Positions 42,095 to 50,487 are shown, counted from the stretch's first letter. The stretch: 64,000 bases of DNA from Cellulosimicrobium protaetiae (GCF_009708005.2 NZ_CP052757.1:4567596-4631595), one strand, 5' to 3'. The notes: generated by a model not told the origin, from the sequence alone. Program-made: numbers and translations.

Positions 42095-43009
42095 GTGGCT
42101 GAGGTTGCGGGGCGGCATGATTTGAGTGATGCGGCGTGGGCGGTGATCGAGTCTTTGCTGCCTGTCGCGTCGTTGGGGCGTCCGGCGCGGAATCTGCGTC
42201 GTCAGGTCGATGGGATCCGTCACCGGACCCGGGCGGGGTGCCCGTGGCGGGATGTCCCGGACCGGTATGGGCCGTGGTCCAGCCTGTATCGGGTGTTCCG
42301 TCGCTATCAGCGCGACGGGGTGTGGGACCGGGTGCTGGACGCGTTGCGGTCTTTGGCTGACGGCGGTGGACAGATCTGCTGGGAGGTTTCGGTCGACTCC
42401 ACGATCGCCCGCGCGCACCAGCACGCTGCGGGCGCCCGCCGGGACCCGGCCGGGCAGAAGGAGCCGCCCGGGGTCGAGCCCGCAGATCATGGGCTGGGCA
42501 GGTCACGGGGCGGGTGGACCACGAAGATCCACGCAGCGTGCGAGCAGGGGCAAAAGCTCATGGGCATGGTCGTGACCGCCGGCCACCGGGGCGACAGCCC
42601 ACAGTTCGGGCCGGTCCTGGACCAGATCCGGGTGAAGCGGCCCGGCGGGCGCGGCGGTCGGCCCAGGACGCGCCCGGACCGGGTGCGGGCGGACAAGGGC
42701 TACGCCTCGGCCGCGAACCGCAAGCGGCTGCGTGGGCGGGGCATCGCGGCGACGATCCCGGACAAGAAGGACCACCGCGCGAACCGCCTCGCGAAGGGCT
42801 CCAAAGGTGGTCGCCCACCGAAGGTCGACTACGAGGACTACAAGGCCCGCCACGCGGTGGAGTGCATGTTCAACCGCCTCAAACGCCACCGGGCCGTCGC
42901 GACCCGGTATGACAAGCTCCAGCTCCGCTACGAGGCGACCGTCAAGGTCGCCGCGCTCGACGACTGGATCACCGCCGTCGTCCGGGCGGGCCAGGCGCTG
43001 GCATCCTGA
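42095..43009 (+). CDS. IS5-family transposase
   Basis: This 304-residue transposase is in one uninterrupted frame. The N-terminal DUF4096-type domain (LSDAAWAVIESLLPVASLGRPARNLRRQVDGIRHRTRAGCPWRDVP) is followed by the DDE domain. The catalytic residues are Asp in SVDSTIARAHQH, Asp in RADKGYASAANR, and Glu in HAVECMFNRLKRHR. Many IS427-group relatives need a programmed frameshift; this one does not. GTG start at 42095, 34 bases inside the left inverted repeat. Confidence 0.95.
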   Translation: MAEVAGRHDLSDAAWAVIESLLPVASLGRPARNLRRQVDGIRHRTRAGCPWRDVPDRYGPWSSLYRVFRRYQRDGVWDRVLDALRSLADGGGQICWEVSVDSTIARAHQHAAGARRDPAGQKEPPGVEPADHGLGRSRGGWTTKIHAACEQGQKLMGMVVTAGHRGDSPQFGPVLDQIRVKRPGGRGGRPRTRPDRVRADKGYASAANRKRLRGRGIAATIPDKKDHRANRLAKGSKGGRPPKVDYEDYKARHAVECMFNRLKRHRAVATRYDKLQLRYEATVKVAALDDWITAVVRAGQALAS

Positions 43010-43014
43010 GCGGT

Positions 43015-43338
43015 GTGAACGACTCGCTGCCGTCCTGGCTGTCCACGCGGCCGCCGTGCTACGCCGACACCGAGGACGGCGACTACGTCCAGGACCCCGG
43101 CCACGTCGAGATCCTGGGCATGCTCGCGGACCTGAACGCCACGACCAACACGTTCTTCGTGATCTACCCCGACGACGAGGACATCGACTGGTCGATCTCG
43201 GTCCATACCCGCCCCGGAGCACTCGGCGGCTACGAGATCGAGCACCACGACGCCGCCACCAGCGAGCTCACCACGACCACCGAGGCAGACCACACCACCA
43301 TCACGAGCCACCTCCTGGACTGGATCAGCCACCGCTGA
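43015..43338 (+). CDS. IS passenger gene, acidic protein of unknown function
   Basis: This small gene lies 5 bases after the transposase stop, inside the IS, and its stop codon touches the right inverted repeat. The 107-residue product is strongly acidic (YADTEDGDYVQDP, YPDDEDIDWS) with a Thr-rich C-terminus (SELTTTTEADHTTITSHLLDW). It has no signal peptide or membrane segment. I do not recognise a family. It could be a host-derived cargo, an immunity-like or DNA-mimic protein, or a transposition accessory factor. The GTG start at 43015 is assumed. Confidence 0.65.
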   Translation: MNDSLPSWLSTRPPCYADTEDGDYVQDPGHVEILGMLADLNATTNTFFVIYPDDEDIDWSISVHTRPGALGGYEIEHHDAATSELTTTTEADHTTITSHLLDWISHR

Positions 43339-43356
43339 CCACTTCCGAAACAGGCC

Positions 43357-45090
43357 CTAGAGGCCCAGCTCGGCCAGGATCGGGAGGCGGGACCGGACGG
43401 CCGCGCGGGCGGCGTCGGGCGTCGGCTGCTGGAGCGCGAGGAACGCGAGCTCCTCGCACTGCTCCGACGTCGTCGCGGCGAGCACCGCCGCGACGTCGGC
43501 GAGCGCGCGCGGCGTCATGGACAGCGACGTCACGCCGAGACCCACGAGCACCGGCGCGAGCACCGGGTCCGCCGCGGCCTCGCCGCACACGCCGAGCGGG
43601 CGCCCGTTGAGCGCCGCGCCCGAGCCGGTCGCCCCGACGAGCGCGAGGACCGTCGGCTGCCACGCCGTCGAGAGCCGCGCGAGGTCGGAGACCTCGCGGT
43701 CGGCGGCCATCGTGTACTGCGTGAGGTCGTTCGTACCGATGCTCGCGAACGACGCCTTGGCGAGCACCCAGCGCGCACCGAGGGCCGCGGCGGGGACCTC
43801 GATCATCACGCCCGCGGTGCCGAGGCCGTGGTCCGCGCACAGCGCGACGAACGACTCCGCCTCGTCGGGCGTCGCGATCATCGGCGCCATGACCCACACG
43901 TCGGCCGACTCCGCCGCCGCGGCGCGCGCGATCGCCGTGAGCTGGCGGTCGAGCACCTCGGGGTGGCGCCGCGCGGTGCGCAGGCCGCGCACGCCGAGCG
44001 CCGGGTTGGGCTCGGCCTCGGGCGTGACGAACGGCAGCGGCTTGTCCGCGCCCGCGTCGAGCGTGCGCACGACGACCTTGCGGCCGCCGAACGCCGCGAG
44101 CACCTCGCGGTAGGCCGCGACCTGCTCGTCGATCGTCGGCTCGACCGTGCGACCGAGGAAGCACACCTCGGTGCGGAAGAGCCCCACGCCCTCCGCGCCC
44201 GCCTCGGCGGCCGCCCGCGCGTCCTCCCCGTTCGCCACGTTGGCGAGGAGCTCGACGCGACGACCGTCCGCCGTCCGGCCCTCGCCGTCGAACCGGCGAC
44301 GCTCGCCCCGGGCGCCACGCGCGGCGACGACGGCGGCCACGTCCTCGGCGGACGGGTCGCGCTCGACCGTGCCGAGCCCGCCGTCCACGAGCACCATCTC
44401 GCCGTCGTGCAGGGTCAGGGCGTCCTCGACCGCGACGACGGCCGGGATGCCGAGGGCACGCGCCAGGATCGCGGTGTGCGACGTCGGCCCGCCGCCGCGC
44501 GTCACGACCGCGAGCACGCGCTCGGGGTCGAGCTGCGCGGTGTCCGCGGGCGCGAGGTCGTCGGCGACGAGCACGAACGCGAACCCCGGGTCGGGCACGC
44601 CCGGGGCGGGCAGGCCGAGCAGCGTCGCGACGATCCGGTCGCGCACGTCGCGCACGTCGCGCGCCCGCTCGGCCATGAGCCCGCCGAGCGACTCGAGCTG
44701 CCCGACGACGACGCCCGCCGCGTCCCACACGGCGCGCGCCGGCGTGGCGCGCTGCTCGCGCACGCGCCCGACGGCGTCGCGCGCCAGCGCGGGGTCCGCC
44801 GCCATCGCGGCGGTCACGCCCAGCACCTCCGCCGCGGTGCCCTCGGCCCGCGCGGCGCGAGCCGTGAGGTCCTCCTGGACGGTCGTGACCGCCGCGAGGA
44901 CCTGCGTCACCGCGAGGTCCACGTCGGCGTCCGTGCTGTCCGCGGCGAGCGGGGCCGGGTCGGGCTCGGGCACCGGGTCGGGCATCCGCACGACCGTCCC
45001 CGCCCCCCTCCCGGGGCTGACCGGCACGCCGGTCAGCCCCGGGAGGGTGTGCGACGCCGGGGCGAGCGTCGCGTCGTCAGCCACGGTCAC
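43357..45090 (-). CDS. ptsI: PTS enzyme I (PEP-protein phosphotransferase)
   Basis: EI takes phosphate from PEP and passes it to HPr. The 577-residue protein has the phospho-His site GGGPTSHTAILARALGIP, the PEP-binding motifs VGLFRTEVCFLGR and SIGTNDLTQYTMAADRE, and the active-site Cys in GRPLGVCGEAAADP. GTG at 45090 overlaps the EIIC stop (GTGA), so it is translated from the EIIC message. Its TAG stop codon lies in the CTAG target of the IS element; insertion kept the reading frame but moved the native 3' flank 1.3 kb away. Confidence 0.95.
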   Translation of the reverse strand: MTVADDATLAPASHTLPGLTGVPVSPGRGAGTVVRMPDPVPEPDPAPLAADSTDADVDLAVTQVLAAVTTVQEDLTARAARAEGTAAEVLGVTAAMAADPALARDAVGRVREQRATPARAVWDAAGVVVGQLESLGGLMAERARDVRDVRDRIVATLLGLPAPGVPDPGFAFVLVADDLAPADTAQLDPERVLAVVTRGGGPTSHTAILARALGIPAVVAVEDALTLHDGEMVLVDGGLGTVERDPSAEDVAAVVAARGARGERRRFDGEGRTADGRRVELLANVANGEDARAAAEAGAEGVGLFRTEVCFLGRTVEPTIDEQVAAYREVLAAFGGRKVVVRTLDAGADKPLPFVTPEAEPNPALGVRGLRTARRHPEVLDRQLTAIARAAAAESADVWVMAPMIATPDEAESFVALCADHGLGTAGVMIEVPAAALGARWVLAKASFASIGTNDLTQYTMAADREVSDLARLSTAWQPTVLALVGATGSGAALNGRPLGVCGEAAADPVLAPVLVGLGVTSLSMTPRALADVAAVLAATTSEQCEELAFLALQQPTPDAARAAVRSRLPILAELGL

Positions 45091-46517
45091 GCGCCGCCCC
45101 CGTCGGTCGCGGTCGCCGATCCGCGGGCCTCACCGGGCGCCGCGGCCGCCACCGCGACTCCTGCGGCGTCCGACGTCCCGGCCCGTCCGCTGCGGCCCGT
45201 CGACGAGGCGTCACCGGCCGGGGCGTCGACGGCGCCCGTGTCCGAGGTACCGGCGGTGCCCGACGCGGCGACCGCACCGTCGGTGTCGTCGTCCTCGCGC
45301 CCGGGCGTCCTGAGGTTCCAGCGCTTGATGACGAACCGGAACAGGAAGTAGTAGACGACCGCGTAGCCCAGGCCGATGGGGATGAGCAGGAGCGGCATCT
45401 CGGCGATGCGGAAGTTCAGCAGGTAGTCGATGACCCCTGCCGAGAACCCGAAGCCGTCGCGGATGCCGAGGGCGTTGACGAGGGCGAGCGAGGTCCCGGT
45501 GAGGACCGCGTGGATGACGTACAGCGGGTACGCGACGAAGACGAAGGCGAACTCGAGCGGCTCCGTGACGCCCGTGACGAAGGAGACGAGCGCGGCCGAA
45601 CCCATGATGCCCCCGACGGCCTTGCGGTGCTGCGGCTTGGCCGAGTGGACGATGGCGAGCGCCGCGGCGGGCAGGGCGAACATCATGATCGGGAAGAAGC
45701 CCGTGAGGAACGTGCCGGCCGTCGGGTCGCCCGCGAGGAAGCGGAAGATGTCGCCGTTCGCGACCGTGCCGTCGGGAGCGGTGTACTCGCCGAACTGGAA
45801 CCACGGCAGCGAGTTGAGCAGGTGGTGCAGCCCGATCGGCAGCAGCAGTCGGTTGAGCGTGCCGAAGATGAACGCCCCGAGGACGGTGGAGCCGGTGACG
45901 AACCCGCCGATCTGGTCGTTGATGAGCCAGTCGAACGCGGGGTAGATCAGGGCGCCGACGACGGCGACGAGCACGGAGACGCCGGCCGTGACGATCGGGA
46001 CGAAGCGCCGTCCGCCGAAGAACGCGAGGTACTGCGGCAGCTTGATGCGGCTGTACTTCTGGAACAGGAGCGCGGCGGTCAGACCGATGACGATGCCGCC
46101 CAGCACGCCGTAGTTGATGAGCTCCTGCGTCTCGCCCTCCGCGGCCTCGCCGAGCACGTACGGCGAGAGGGAGTCGCTGACGCCCTTGAAGACGAGGTAG
46201 CCGATGAGGGCCGCGAGGCCGGTCGAGCCGTCGGCCTTCTTCGCGAACCCGATCGCGACGCCGAGCGCGAAGATGATCGGGAGGTTGTTGAACAGGGCGC
46301 TGCCCGCCGAGTTCAGGACGTCGGCGACGGGCTGCATCCACGCGAAGGTGCCCGCGACGCCGTCGGCGCCGAGCATGTCGGGCTGGCCCAGGCGCAGCAG
46401 CAGCGCTGCGGCGGGCAGGGACGCGATGGGCAGCATGAGGGAGCGCCCGACGCGCTGGAGCTGCGCGAAGCCGGGGATCCCCCTCTTCGTCCTCGTCGGT
46501 TCGGCGACGGTGGTCAT
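45087..46517 (-). CDS. nagE: PTS EIIC permease, N-acetylglucosamine-type
   Basis: This 476-residue membrane permease moves sugar while phosphorylating it. It belongs to the glucose/GlcNAc EIIC family; NRLLLPIGLHHLLNSLPWFQFGEY is the form seen in GlcNAc-specific NagE proteins, and GVTEPLEFAFVFVAYPLYVIH is the conserved GITEP-like substrate loop. About ten hydrophobic segments are followed by a disordered, Ala/Gly/Thr-rich tail of some 70 residues instead of a fused EIIB. The B and A domains are encoded separately at 47733-48812. The ATG follows AGGAGGAGAAGG. DasR-type sites lie upstream. Confidence 0.9.
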   Translation of the reverse strand: MTTVAEPTRTKRGIPGFAQLQRVGRSLMLPIASLPAAALLLRLGQPDMLGADGVAGTFAWMQPVADVLNSAGSALFNNLPIIFALGVAIGFAKKADGSTGLAALIGYLVFKGVSDSLSPYVLGEAAEGETQELINYGVLGGIVIGLTAALLFQKYSRIKLPQYLAFFGGRRFVPIVTAGVSVLVAVVGALIYPAFDWLINDQIGGFVTGSTVLGAFIFGTLNRLLLPIGLHHLLNSLPWFQFGEYTAPDGTVANGDIFRFLAGDPTAGTFLTGFFPIMMFALPAAALAIVHSAKPQHRKAVGGIMGSAALVSFVTGVTEPLEFAFVFVAYPLYVIHAVLTGTSLALVNALGIRDGFGFSAGVIDYLLNFRIAEMPLLLIPIGLGYAVVYYFLFRFVIKRWNLRTPGREDDDTDGAVAASGTAGTSDTGAVDAPAGDASSTGRSGRAGTSDAAGVAVAAAAPGEARGSATATDGGGA

Positions 46518-46674
46518 GTGTCCTTCTCCTCCTGGGCGGGCCTGGGGCGCAGGCCGAGGTGCGTCGTGCGGCGGCTGTGGCGCGACGTCGTACGGGCGTC
46601 GTTGCCGGTCTCCGGGCACGACGAGGACCACTGGGGTCGGTCCTGGGTCGTTCGTGCCGGACACCCGGTCCAGG

Positions 46675-46724
46675 TTGTCTGGACCACTTGCAGGAAGAGT
46701 GGTCTAGACCTCATGATGTGTCAA
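46675..46724 (-). promoter_or_regulatory. nagE promoter with two DasR-type operators
   Basis: On the minus strand a -35 box TTGACA (46724-46719) is followed by an operator AGGTCTAGACCACT (around 46698-46711) that covers the spacer and -10 zone. A second operator, AGTGGTCCAGACAA (46688-46675), lies just downstream. Both match the dre consensus at most positions. The DasR-type gene lies divergently, about 90 bases away. Confidence 0.82.
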
Positions 46725-46812
46725 CCCCCGGTGGTGACCCGGGACACACGGACAGGTCCGCGGACGGCGTCGTCGCAGGTACGAGCCGGGCGCACGACGG
46801 ACAATCGGACCC

Positions 46813-47736
46813 GTGGAGATCGAGTCACCGGGGCAGGACCGTTCGGAACGACGACCAGGGCGAGGACACGGCACGACGATGAGCAGGTCACGATCACAGG
46901 CGAGCGAGCACAAGTACCTCACGGTGCGCGCCTACCTCGCCGACCTCGTGGCGAGCGAGCTCTCCGTCGGCGACGCCGTGCCCTCGGAGCGCAGCCTCAC
47001 GGAGAAGTTCGGCGTCTCGCGCATGACCGTGCGCCAGGCGATCGACGCGCTCGTGACCGAGGGCGTGCTGGAGCGCGCGCAGGGTCGCGGCACGTTCGTC
47101 GCGCCGCCGCGCGCGGACTTCGAGATGCGCCTCACGACCTTCGGCGAGGAGGCGCGACGCCGCGGCATGGAGCCCGGTTCGCAGGTGCTCGCGGTCGACG
47201 TCGCGCCCGCGCCGGCGTCTGTCGCGGAGTCGCTGGGCCGGGCGACGGGCGACCCCATGCACCACGTGGTGCGCCTGCGCTCGGCCGACGGGTCACCCAT
47301 GAGCGTCGAGGAGGCGTGGATCCCCGTCGACCTCGCGCCCGACCTGCTCGACGACGGCGTCCCCGAGAGCCTCTACGGCGCCCTGCGCGAGCGCGGCCTG
47401 GCACCCACGTGGGGCGAGGACACGATCACCGCGTCGGACGCGACCGAGCAGGAGCAGCGCCTCCTCGGGATGCGCGGCTCACGGGCGCTCATGCGCACGG
47501 TGCGCCGCACGTTCGCCGGCGACGCGCCGCTCATGTACTCGCGGGCCAGCTACCGCGGCGATCGCTACAGCGTCTTCGTCCCGCTGCGCGAGGCGCGCCC
47601 GACGCTCGTCCCGCGCACCCAGCCCGACCCGGTCGACGACCCGGCGAGCGTGACCCACGCACCGGGCAGCACCCCGACCGACCGTCTCGACCCCGTGCCA
47701 GTGCCGGCTCGGGCGACCGAAGGGAACGACCGATGA
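46813..47736 (+). CDS. GntR/HutC-family regulator, DasR-like
   Basis: The 307-residue regulator has a winged-helix domain (YLTVRAYLADLVASELSVGDAVPSERSLTEKFGVSRMTVRQAIDALVTEGVLERAQGRGTFV) and a UTRA ligand domain (FEMRLTTFGEEARRRGMEPGSQVL and SVEEAWIPVDLAPDLL). DasR/NagR proteins bind dre sites and release them with glucosamine-6-phosphate or GlcNAc-6-phosphate. A C-terminal extension of about 40 residues is Pro/Asp-rich. GTG 46813 lies 7 bases after GACAAT (46800-46805), giving a leaderless start; an internal ATG at 46879 is an alternative. The stop overlaps the EIIB start. Confidence 0.88.
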   Translation: MEIESPGQDRSERRPGRGHGTTMSRSRSQASEHKYLTVRAYLADLVASELSVGDAVPSERSLTEKFGVSRMTVRQAIDALVTEGVLERAQGRGTFVAPPRADFEMRLTTFGEEARRRGMEPGSQVLAVDVAPAPASVAESLGRATGDPMHHVVRLRSADGSPMSVEEAWIPVDLAPDLLDDGVPESLYGALRERGLAPTWGEDTITASDATEQEQRLLGMRGSRALMRTVRRTFAGDAPLMYSRASYRGDRYSVFVPLREARPTLVPRTQPDPVDDPASVTHAPGSTPTDRLDPVPVPARATEGNDR

Positions 47737-47978
47737 CACAGTCCGACGCCGAGCGCGCCGCGACGATCCTCGCCGGCCTCGGCGGGGTGGCGAACATCGA
47801 CGAGATCGACCCGTGCACCACGCGGCTGAGATCGCTCGTCAAGGACCCCGCGCTCGTCGACGCCGCGCTCCTGCGGCGCGCCGGAGCGTTCGGCGTCATG
47901 GTCAACGGCCGGGTCGTCCAGGTCGTCGTCGGCCCGCAGGTCGACACCATCGCGTCCGACCTCGCCGACCTCATGTGA
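47733..47978 (+). CDS. PTS EIIB protein, GlcNAc/glucose type (copy 1)
   Basis: This 81-residue stand-alone EIIB has the phosphocysteine in NIDEIDPCTTRLRSLVKD (Cys28), followed by LRRAGAFGVMVNGRVVQVVVGPQVDTIASDL. The usual active-site wording is D-A/S-C-I/A-T-R-L-R, so Pro before and Thr after Cys are unusual. It is coupled to the regulator upstream by ATGA. With the second EIIB and the EIIA it supplies the soluble parts missing from the EIIC. Confidence 0.9.
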   Translation: MTQSDAERAATILAGLGGVANIDEIDPCTTRLRSLVKDPALVDAALLRRAGAFGVMVNGRVVQVVVGPQVDTIASDLADLM

Positions 47979-48117
47979 GGCACCCCGCACCATCGCCGTC
48001 GCGCCACCCGCATCGACGGCGCCCCGACCCCGCGCGCCCCGCGCAACCCGACCGGCACGGCTGCCGGCCGGGACACCTGACCCGGCCCTGGCCGGAACCG
48101 GACCACGAGGAGCACCC

Positions 48118-48348
48118 GTGAGCAAGGCAGAGCAGATTCTCCGAGGCCTCGGCGGCGACGCGAACGTCGTCGACCTGGAGGCGTGCATCACGCGCCTGCG
48201 CGTCGAGGTCGAGGACCCGTCGCTCGTCGACGACGCGACGCTGACCGCCGCCGGGGCGATCGCCGTCGTGCGATCCGGTGACGCGATCCAGGTCATCGTG
48301 GGGCCCGACGCCGACAACATCGCCTCCGACATCGAGGACCTGCGCTGA
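48118..48348 (+). CDS. PTS EIIB protein, GlcNAc/glucose type (copy 2)
   Basis: This 76-residue EIIB has the canonical site NVVDLEACITRLRVEVED (Cys23) and the ending VIVGPDADNIASDIEDL. It lies 139 bases after the first EIIB; the GTG start follows CGAGGAG. It overlaps the EIIA start by one base (TGATG). Two EIIB paralogues next to one EIIC suggests one of them serves another permease outside the window or under other conditions. Confidence 0.93.
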   Translation: MSKAEQILRGLGGDANVVDLEACITRLRVEVEDPSLVDDATLTAAGAIAVVRSGDAIQVIVGPDADNIASDIEDLR

Positions 48349-48812
48349 TGGCCGCGCCGCTCACGGTGCTCGTGCCCGTCACGGGCACGGTCATCGACGT
48401 CCGCGACGTCGACGACCCCGTGTTCTCCGCCGGACTCGTCGGGCCGGGCCTCGCCGTCGAGCCCGACGACGCGCAGGGCGGCGAGGCGGTCGCGCCCATC
48501 ACGGGCACCGTCGTCAAGCTGCACCCGCACGCGTTCGTCGTGCAGCACGACGACGGCCGCGCCGTGCTCGTCCACCTCGGCATCAACACGGTGCAGCTGG
48601 GTGGCGAGGGCTTCACGACCCACGTCGCGCAGGGCGACCACGTCGAGCGCGGGACCGTGCTCGTGTCCTGGGACCCGAAGGCGGTACGCGAGGGCGGCCG
48701 CTCGCCCGTGTGCCCCGTCGTCGCGCTCGAGGCGGTCCCCGACGACGTGACGTCGCTCGCCGAGGTCGGGGCGTGGGCCGCCCACGGCGAGGAGCTCCTC
48801 ACCTGGGGCTGA
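48348..48812 (+). CDS. crr: PTS EIIA, glucose/GlcNAc (Crr) type
   Basis: This is a 154-residue soluble EIIA. VLVPVTGTVIDVRDVDDPVFSAGLVGPGLAVEP starts the all-beta fold. The two active-site His residues are in KLHPHAFVV (His61) and AVLVHLGINTVQLGGEGF (His76, the phosphorylated one). It takes phosphate from HPr and passes it to the EIIB proteins just upstream. It is last in the regulator-EIIB-EIIB-EIIA transcript, followed by a strong hairpin. Confidence 0.95.
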   Translation: MAAPLTVLVPVTGTVIDVRDVDDPVFSAGLVGPGLAVEPDDAQGGEAVAPITGTVVKLHPHAFVVQHDDGRAVLVHLGINTVQLGGEGFTTHVAQGDHVERGTVLVSWDPKAVREGGRSPVCPVVALEAVPDDVTSLAEVGAWAAHGEELLTWG

Positions 48813-48835
48813 CGCCCCGCCGAGCCCCGGCACCG

Positions 48836-48872
48836 GGTCGTTCCTCACGCGAGTCCTCCGTGAGGAACGACC
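48836..48872. terminator. Hairpin after the PTS genes, related to the palindrome family
   Basis: Perfect 13-bp stem GGTCGTTCCTCAC (48836-48848) with GTGAGGAACGACC (48860-48872) and an 11-base loop, between convergent genes. The arm is the inner part of the palindrome at 41961-42020, so this repeat family evidently serves as terminators. Confidence 0.9.
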
Positions 48873-48905
48873 GAGCCGCACCGGCGGCACCGATGCCCGG
48901 ACGCC

Positions 48906-50399
48906 TCAGCCGCGGGAGAGCACGGCCGTCGCGTGCGGCGGGAGGGTGAGTCGCCCTCCCTGGACCGTCCTGGCGATCGGCACGGCAGACCCGGATCCCT
49001 GCTCGACAGCGCGCAGGAGGGACTCCCCCGTCCAGTCGCTGATCTCGACGTCGGTCGGCACGCCACGCTTGTTCACCAGGACGACCCTGCGAGCACCGTC
49101 GGGCGACGCGAACGCCTGAGCGTGGACCCGAGCGTCGGGAAACCCGGGATAGCCCGTGGAGGTCGGGGCGATGGTGTCACCGAGCCGTACGTGGTCGACG
49201 AGGAGCTTGAGCGCGCGGTAGCGGGCGTTGGGCTCCCCCGTCTCCCAGTCGACGAGCGACGTGCCCGGGATCATGCCTGGGTAGCCGTTGAACTCGGCGA
49301 CCCCGAACAGGTCCGCACCGAGGTCGAGGCTGCGTGCCCACAGGTAGGACTGCACCGCTGCGCTGAGCACCCAGTACTCGTCGGGGATCGAGGGGTGCGG
49401 GTTCATCACGTCCGAGGGATACGTCCCGACCTCGTTGAGGAGCATGCGGGTGCTCGGGGAGAGCCTGTCCGCGATCGACCGGACGTAGCGCAGCTGTTCC
49501 AGGAAGCCGTCGGCCTGGGCGAAGAACGCCGTCTCCCACTGGTCCGCAGGCGGGTTACCCTCCGGGCCGAACGGGTTCACGATGTCGGGCGACGCGTAGA
49601 AGTGGAGGGAGAACGCGTCGAGCGGCGCGCCTGGGGCGTGGTGGGCCGGATCGAGGAAGTACCAGAAGTACTCCGGGTCGTGGTGGACGTGGCTCAGCGA
49701 CAGCCCGACGAACGTCATGTCCGGGTCGAGCGTCCGGAGACGCGCCACGACCGCGTCGTAGAGCCGCGTGTACGTCTCGGGAGCCATCCGGCGGTTCAGG
49801 TCCGGCTCGCACAGCACCTCCCACTGGGCGAACCGGTACGCGTGCCCGGACTCGTGCCGGACCCCGTGCTCGTCGACGAACCCGCCGGCGATGTACCAGC
49901 TGGCGATCCGGTAGAAGTACTCCGCCACCTCTTCCAGGGTCTCGTCGCGGAACCGGGTGCCCTGCTCGTAGTCCCAGTGGATCTCGTCCTTGTCGTCCCC
50001 CACCTCGATCGTCTCGCCGCCGACGAACATCCAGTGCGGGATCGTCGCGAAGTTCGCCACCACCGGACGGCCCTCGGCGGCGTCCATGAAGTCCTCGACG
50101 TACGGGTCGAGGCGCGAGAAGTCCCACGACGTGGTCGTCGCGGTGGGCGCGGAGAGTGCCGGCACCGAGACCAACGGGTTCGAGAACCAGGGCAGGAATC
50201 GCGCGTAGTCGACCTTGAGGTCGCGCAACGCCGCGAAGGCGCGGTCGTGCGCGGGGGCACCGCGCTCGAGCGGAGGCGCTGCCCAGAGGTGGGTCGTCAG
50301 GACGGTCTCGACGACGCGCGAGGTGTCCTCCCAGTCGATGACGACAGGAATGGCGGGGGCGTGCTCGGGAGGGGCCAGCAACGAGTGGTCTTCGGCCAT
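48906..50399 (-). CDS. Clan GH-A glycosidase, GH39-like
   Basis: This 497-residue protein without a signal peptide looks like a retaining TIM-barrel glycosidase. The acid/base Glu is in FAQWEVLCEPDLNRR and the nucleophile Glu in TRMLLNEVGTYPSD, in the order and spacing of clan A. LDAFSLHFYASPD and a beta-sandwich C-terminal region (RRVVLVNKRGVPTDVEISDWTG) support a GH39-like beta-xylosidase or similar plan. The substrate is not clear. Lack of a signal peptide means an intracellular substrate taken up as oligosaccharide. It is divergent from a TetR regulator and its probable operators. ATG 50399 follows GGAG. Confidence 0.72.
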   Translation of the reverse strand: MAEDHSLLAPPEHAPAIPVVIDWEDTSRVVETVLTTHLWAAPPLERGAPAHDRAFAALRDLKVDYARFLPWFSNPLVSVPALSAPTATTTSWDFSRLDPYVEDFMDAAEGRPVVANFATIPHWMFVGGETIEVGDDKDEIHWDYEQGTRFRDETLEEVAEYFYRIASWYIAGGFVDEHGVRHESGHAYRFAQWEVLCEPDLNRRMAPETYTRLYDAVVARLRTLDPDMTFVGLSLSHVHHDPEYFWYFLDPAHHAPGAPLDAFSLHFYASPDIVNPFGPEGNPPADQWETAFFAQADGFLEQLRYVRSIADRLSPSTRMLLNEVGTYPSDVMNPHPSIPDEYWVLSAAVQSYLWARSLDLGADLFGVAEFNGYPGMIPGTSLVDWETGEPNARYRALKLLVDHVRLGDTIAPTSTGYPGFPDARVHAQAFASPDGARRVVLVNKRGVPTDVEISDWTGESLLRAVEQGSGSAVPIARTVQGGRLTLPPHATAVLSRG

Positions 50400-50425
50400 G
50401 GGGCGGCGCTCCTTCATCGGCGATC

Positions 50426-50480
50426 TGTACGGATGTATAGGACGCATGTATAACACACCTGTACAGACCGTTGCTAGGAT
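50426..50480. promoter_or_regulatory. Four TGTA boxes in the glycosidase/TetR promoter
   Basis: TGTACGG (50426), TGTATAG (50434), TGTATAA (50447) and TGTACAG (50460) are spaced 8, 13 and 13 bases. TAGGAT (50475-50480) is the -10 box of the TetR gene. The boxes are good candidates for autorepressor binding. Confidence 0.65.
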
Positions 50481-50487
50481 CGGAGCC

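Larger units (their letters stand above)
42043..43356 (+). mobile_element. IS5-family insertion sequence (1314 bp) with passenger gene
   Basis: Perfect 19-bp terminal inverted repeats, GGCCTGTTTCGGAAGTGGT (42043-42061) and its complement (43338-43356), bound a transposase gene and a small passenger gene. The flanks are CTAG (42039-42042) and CTAG (43357-43360), a 4-bp target duplication of the YTAR type known for the IS427/IS5 group. Element and transposase look intact. The right-hand CTAG contains the stop codon of ptsI. Confidence 0.94.
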
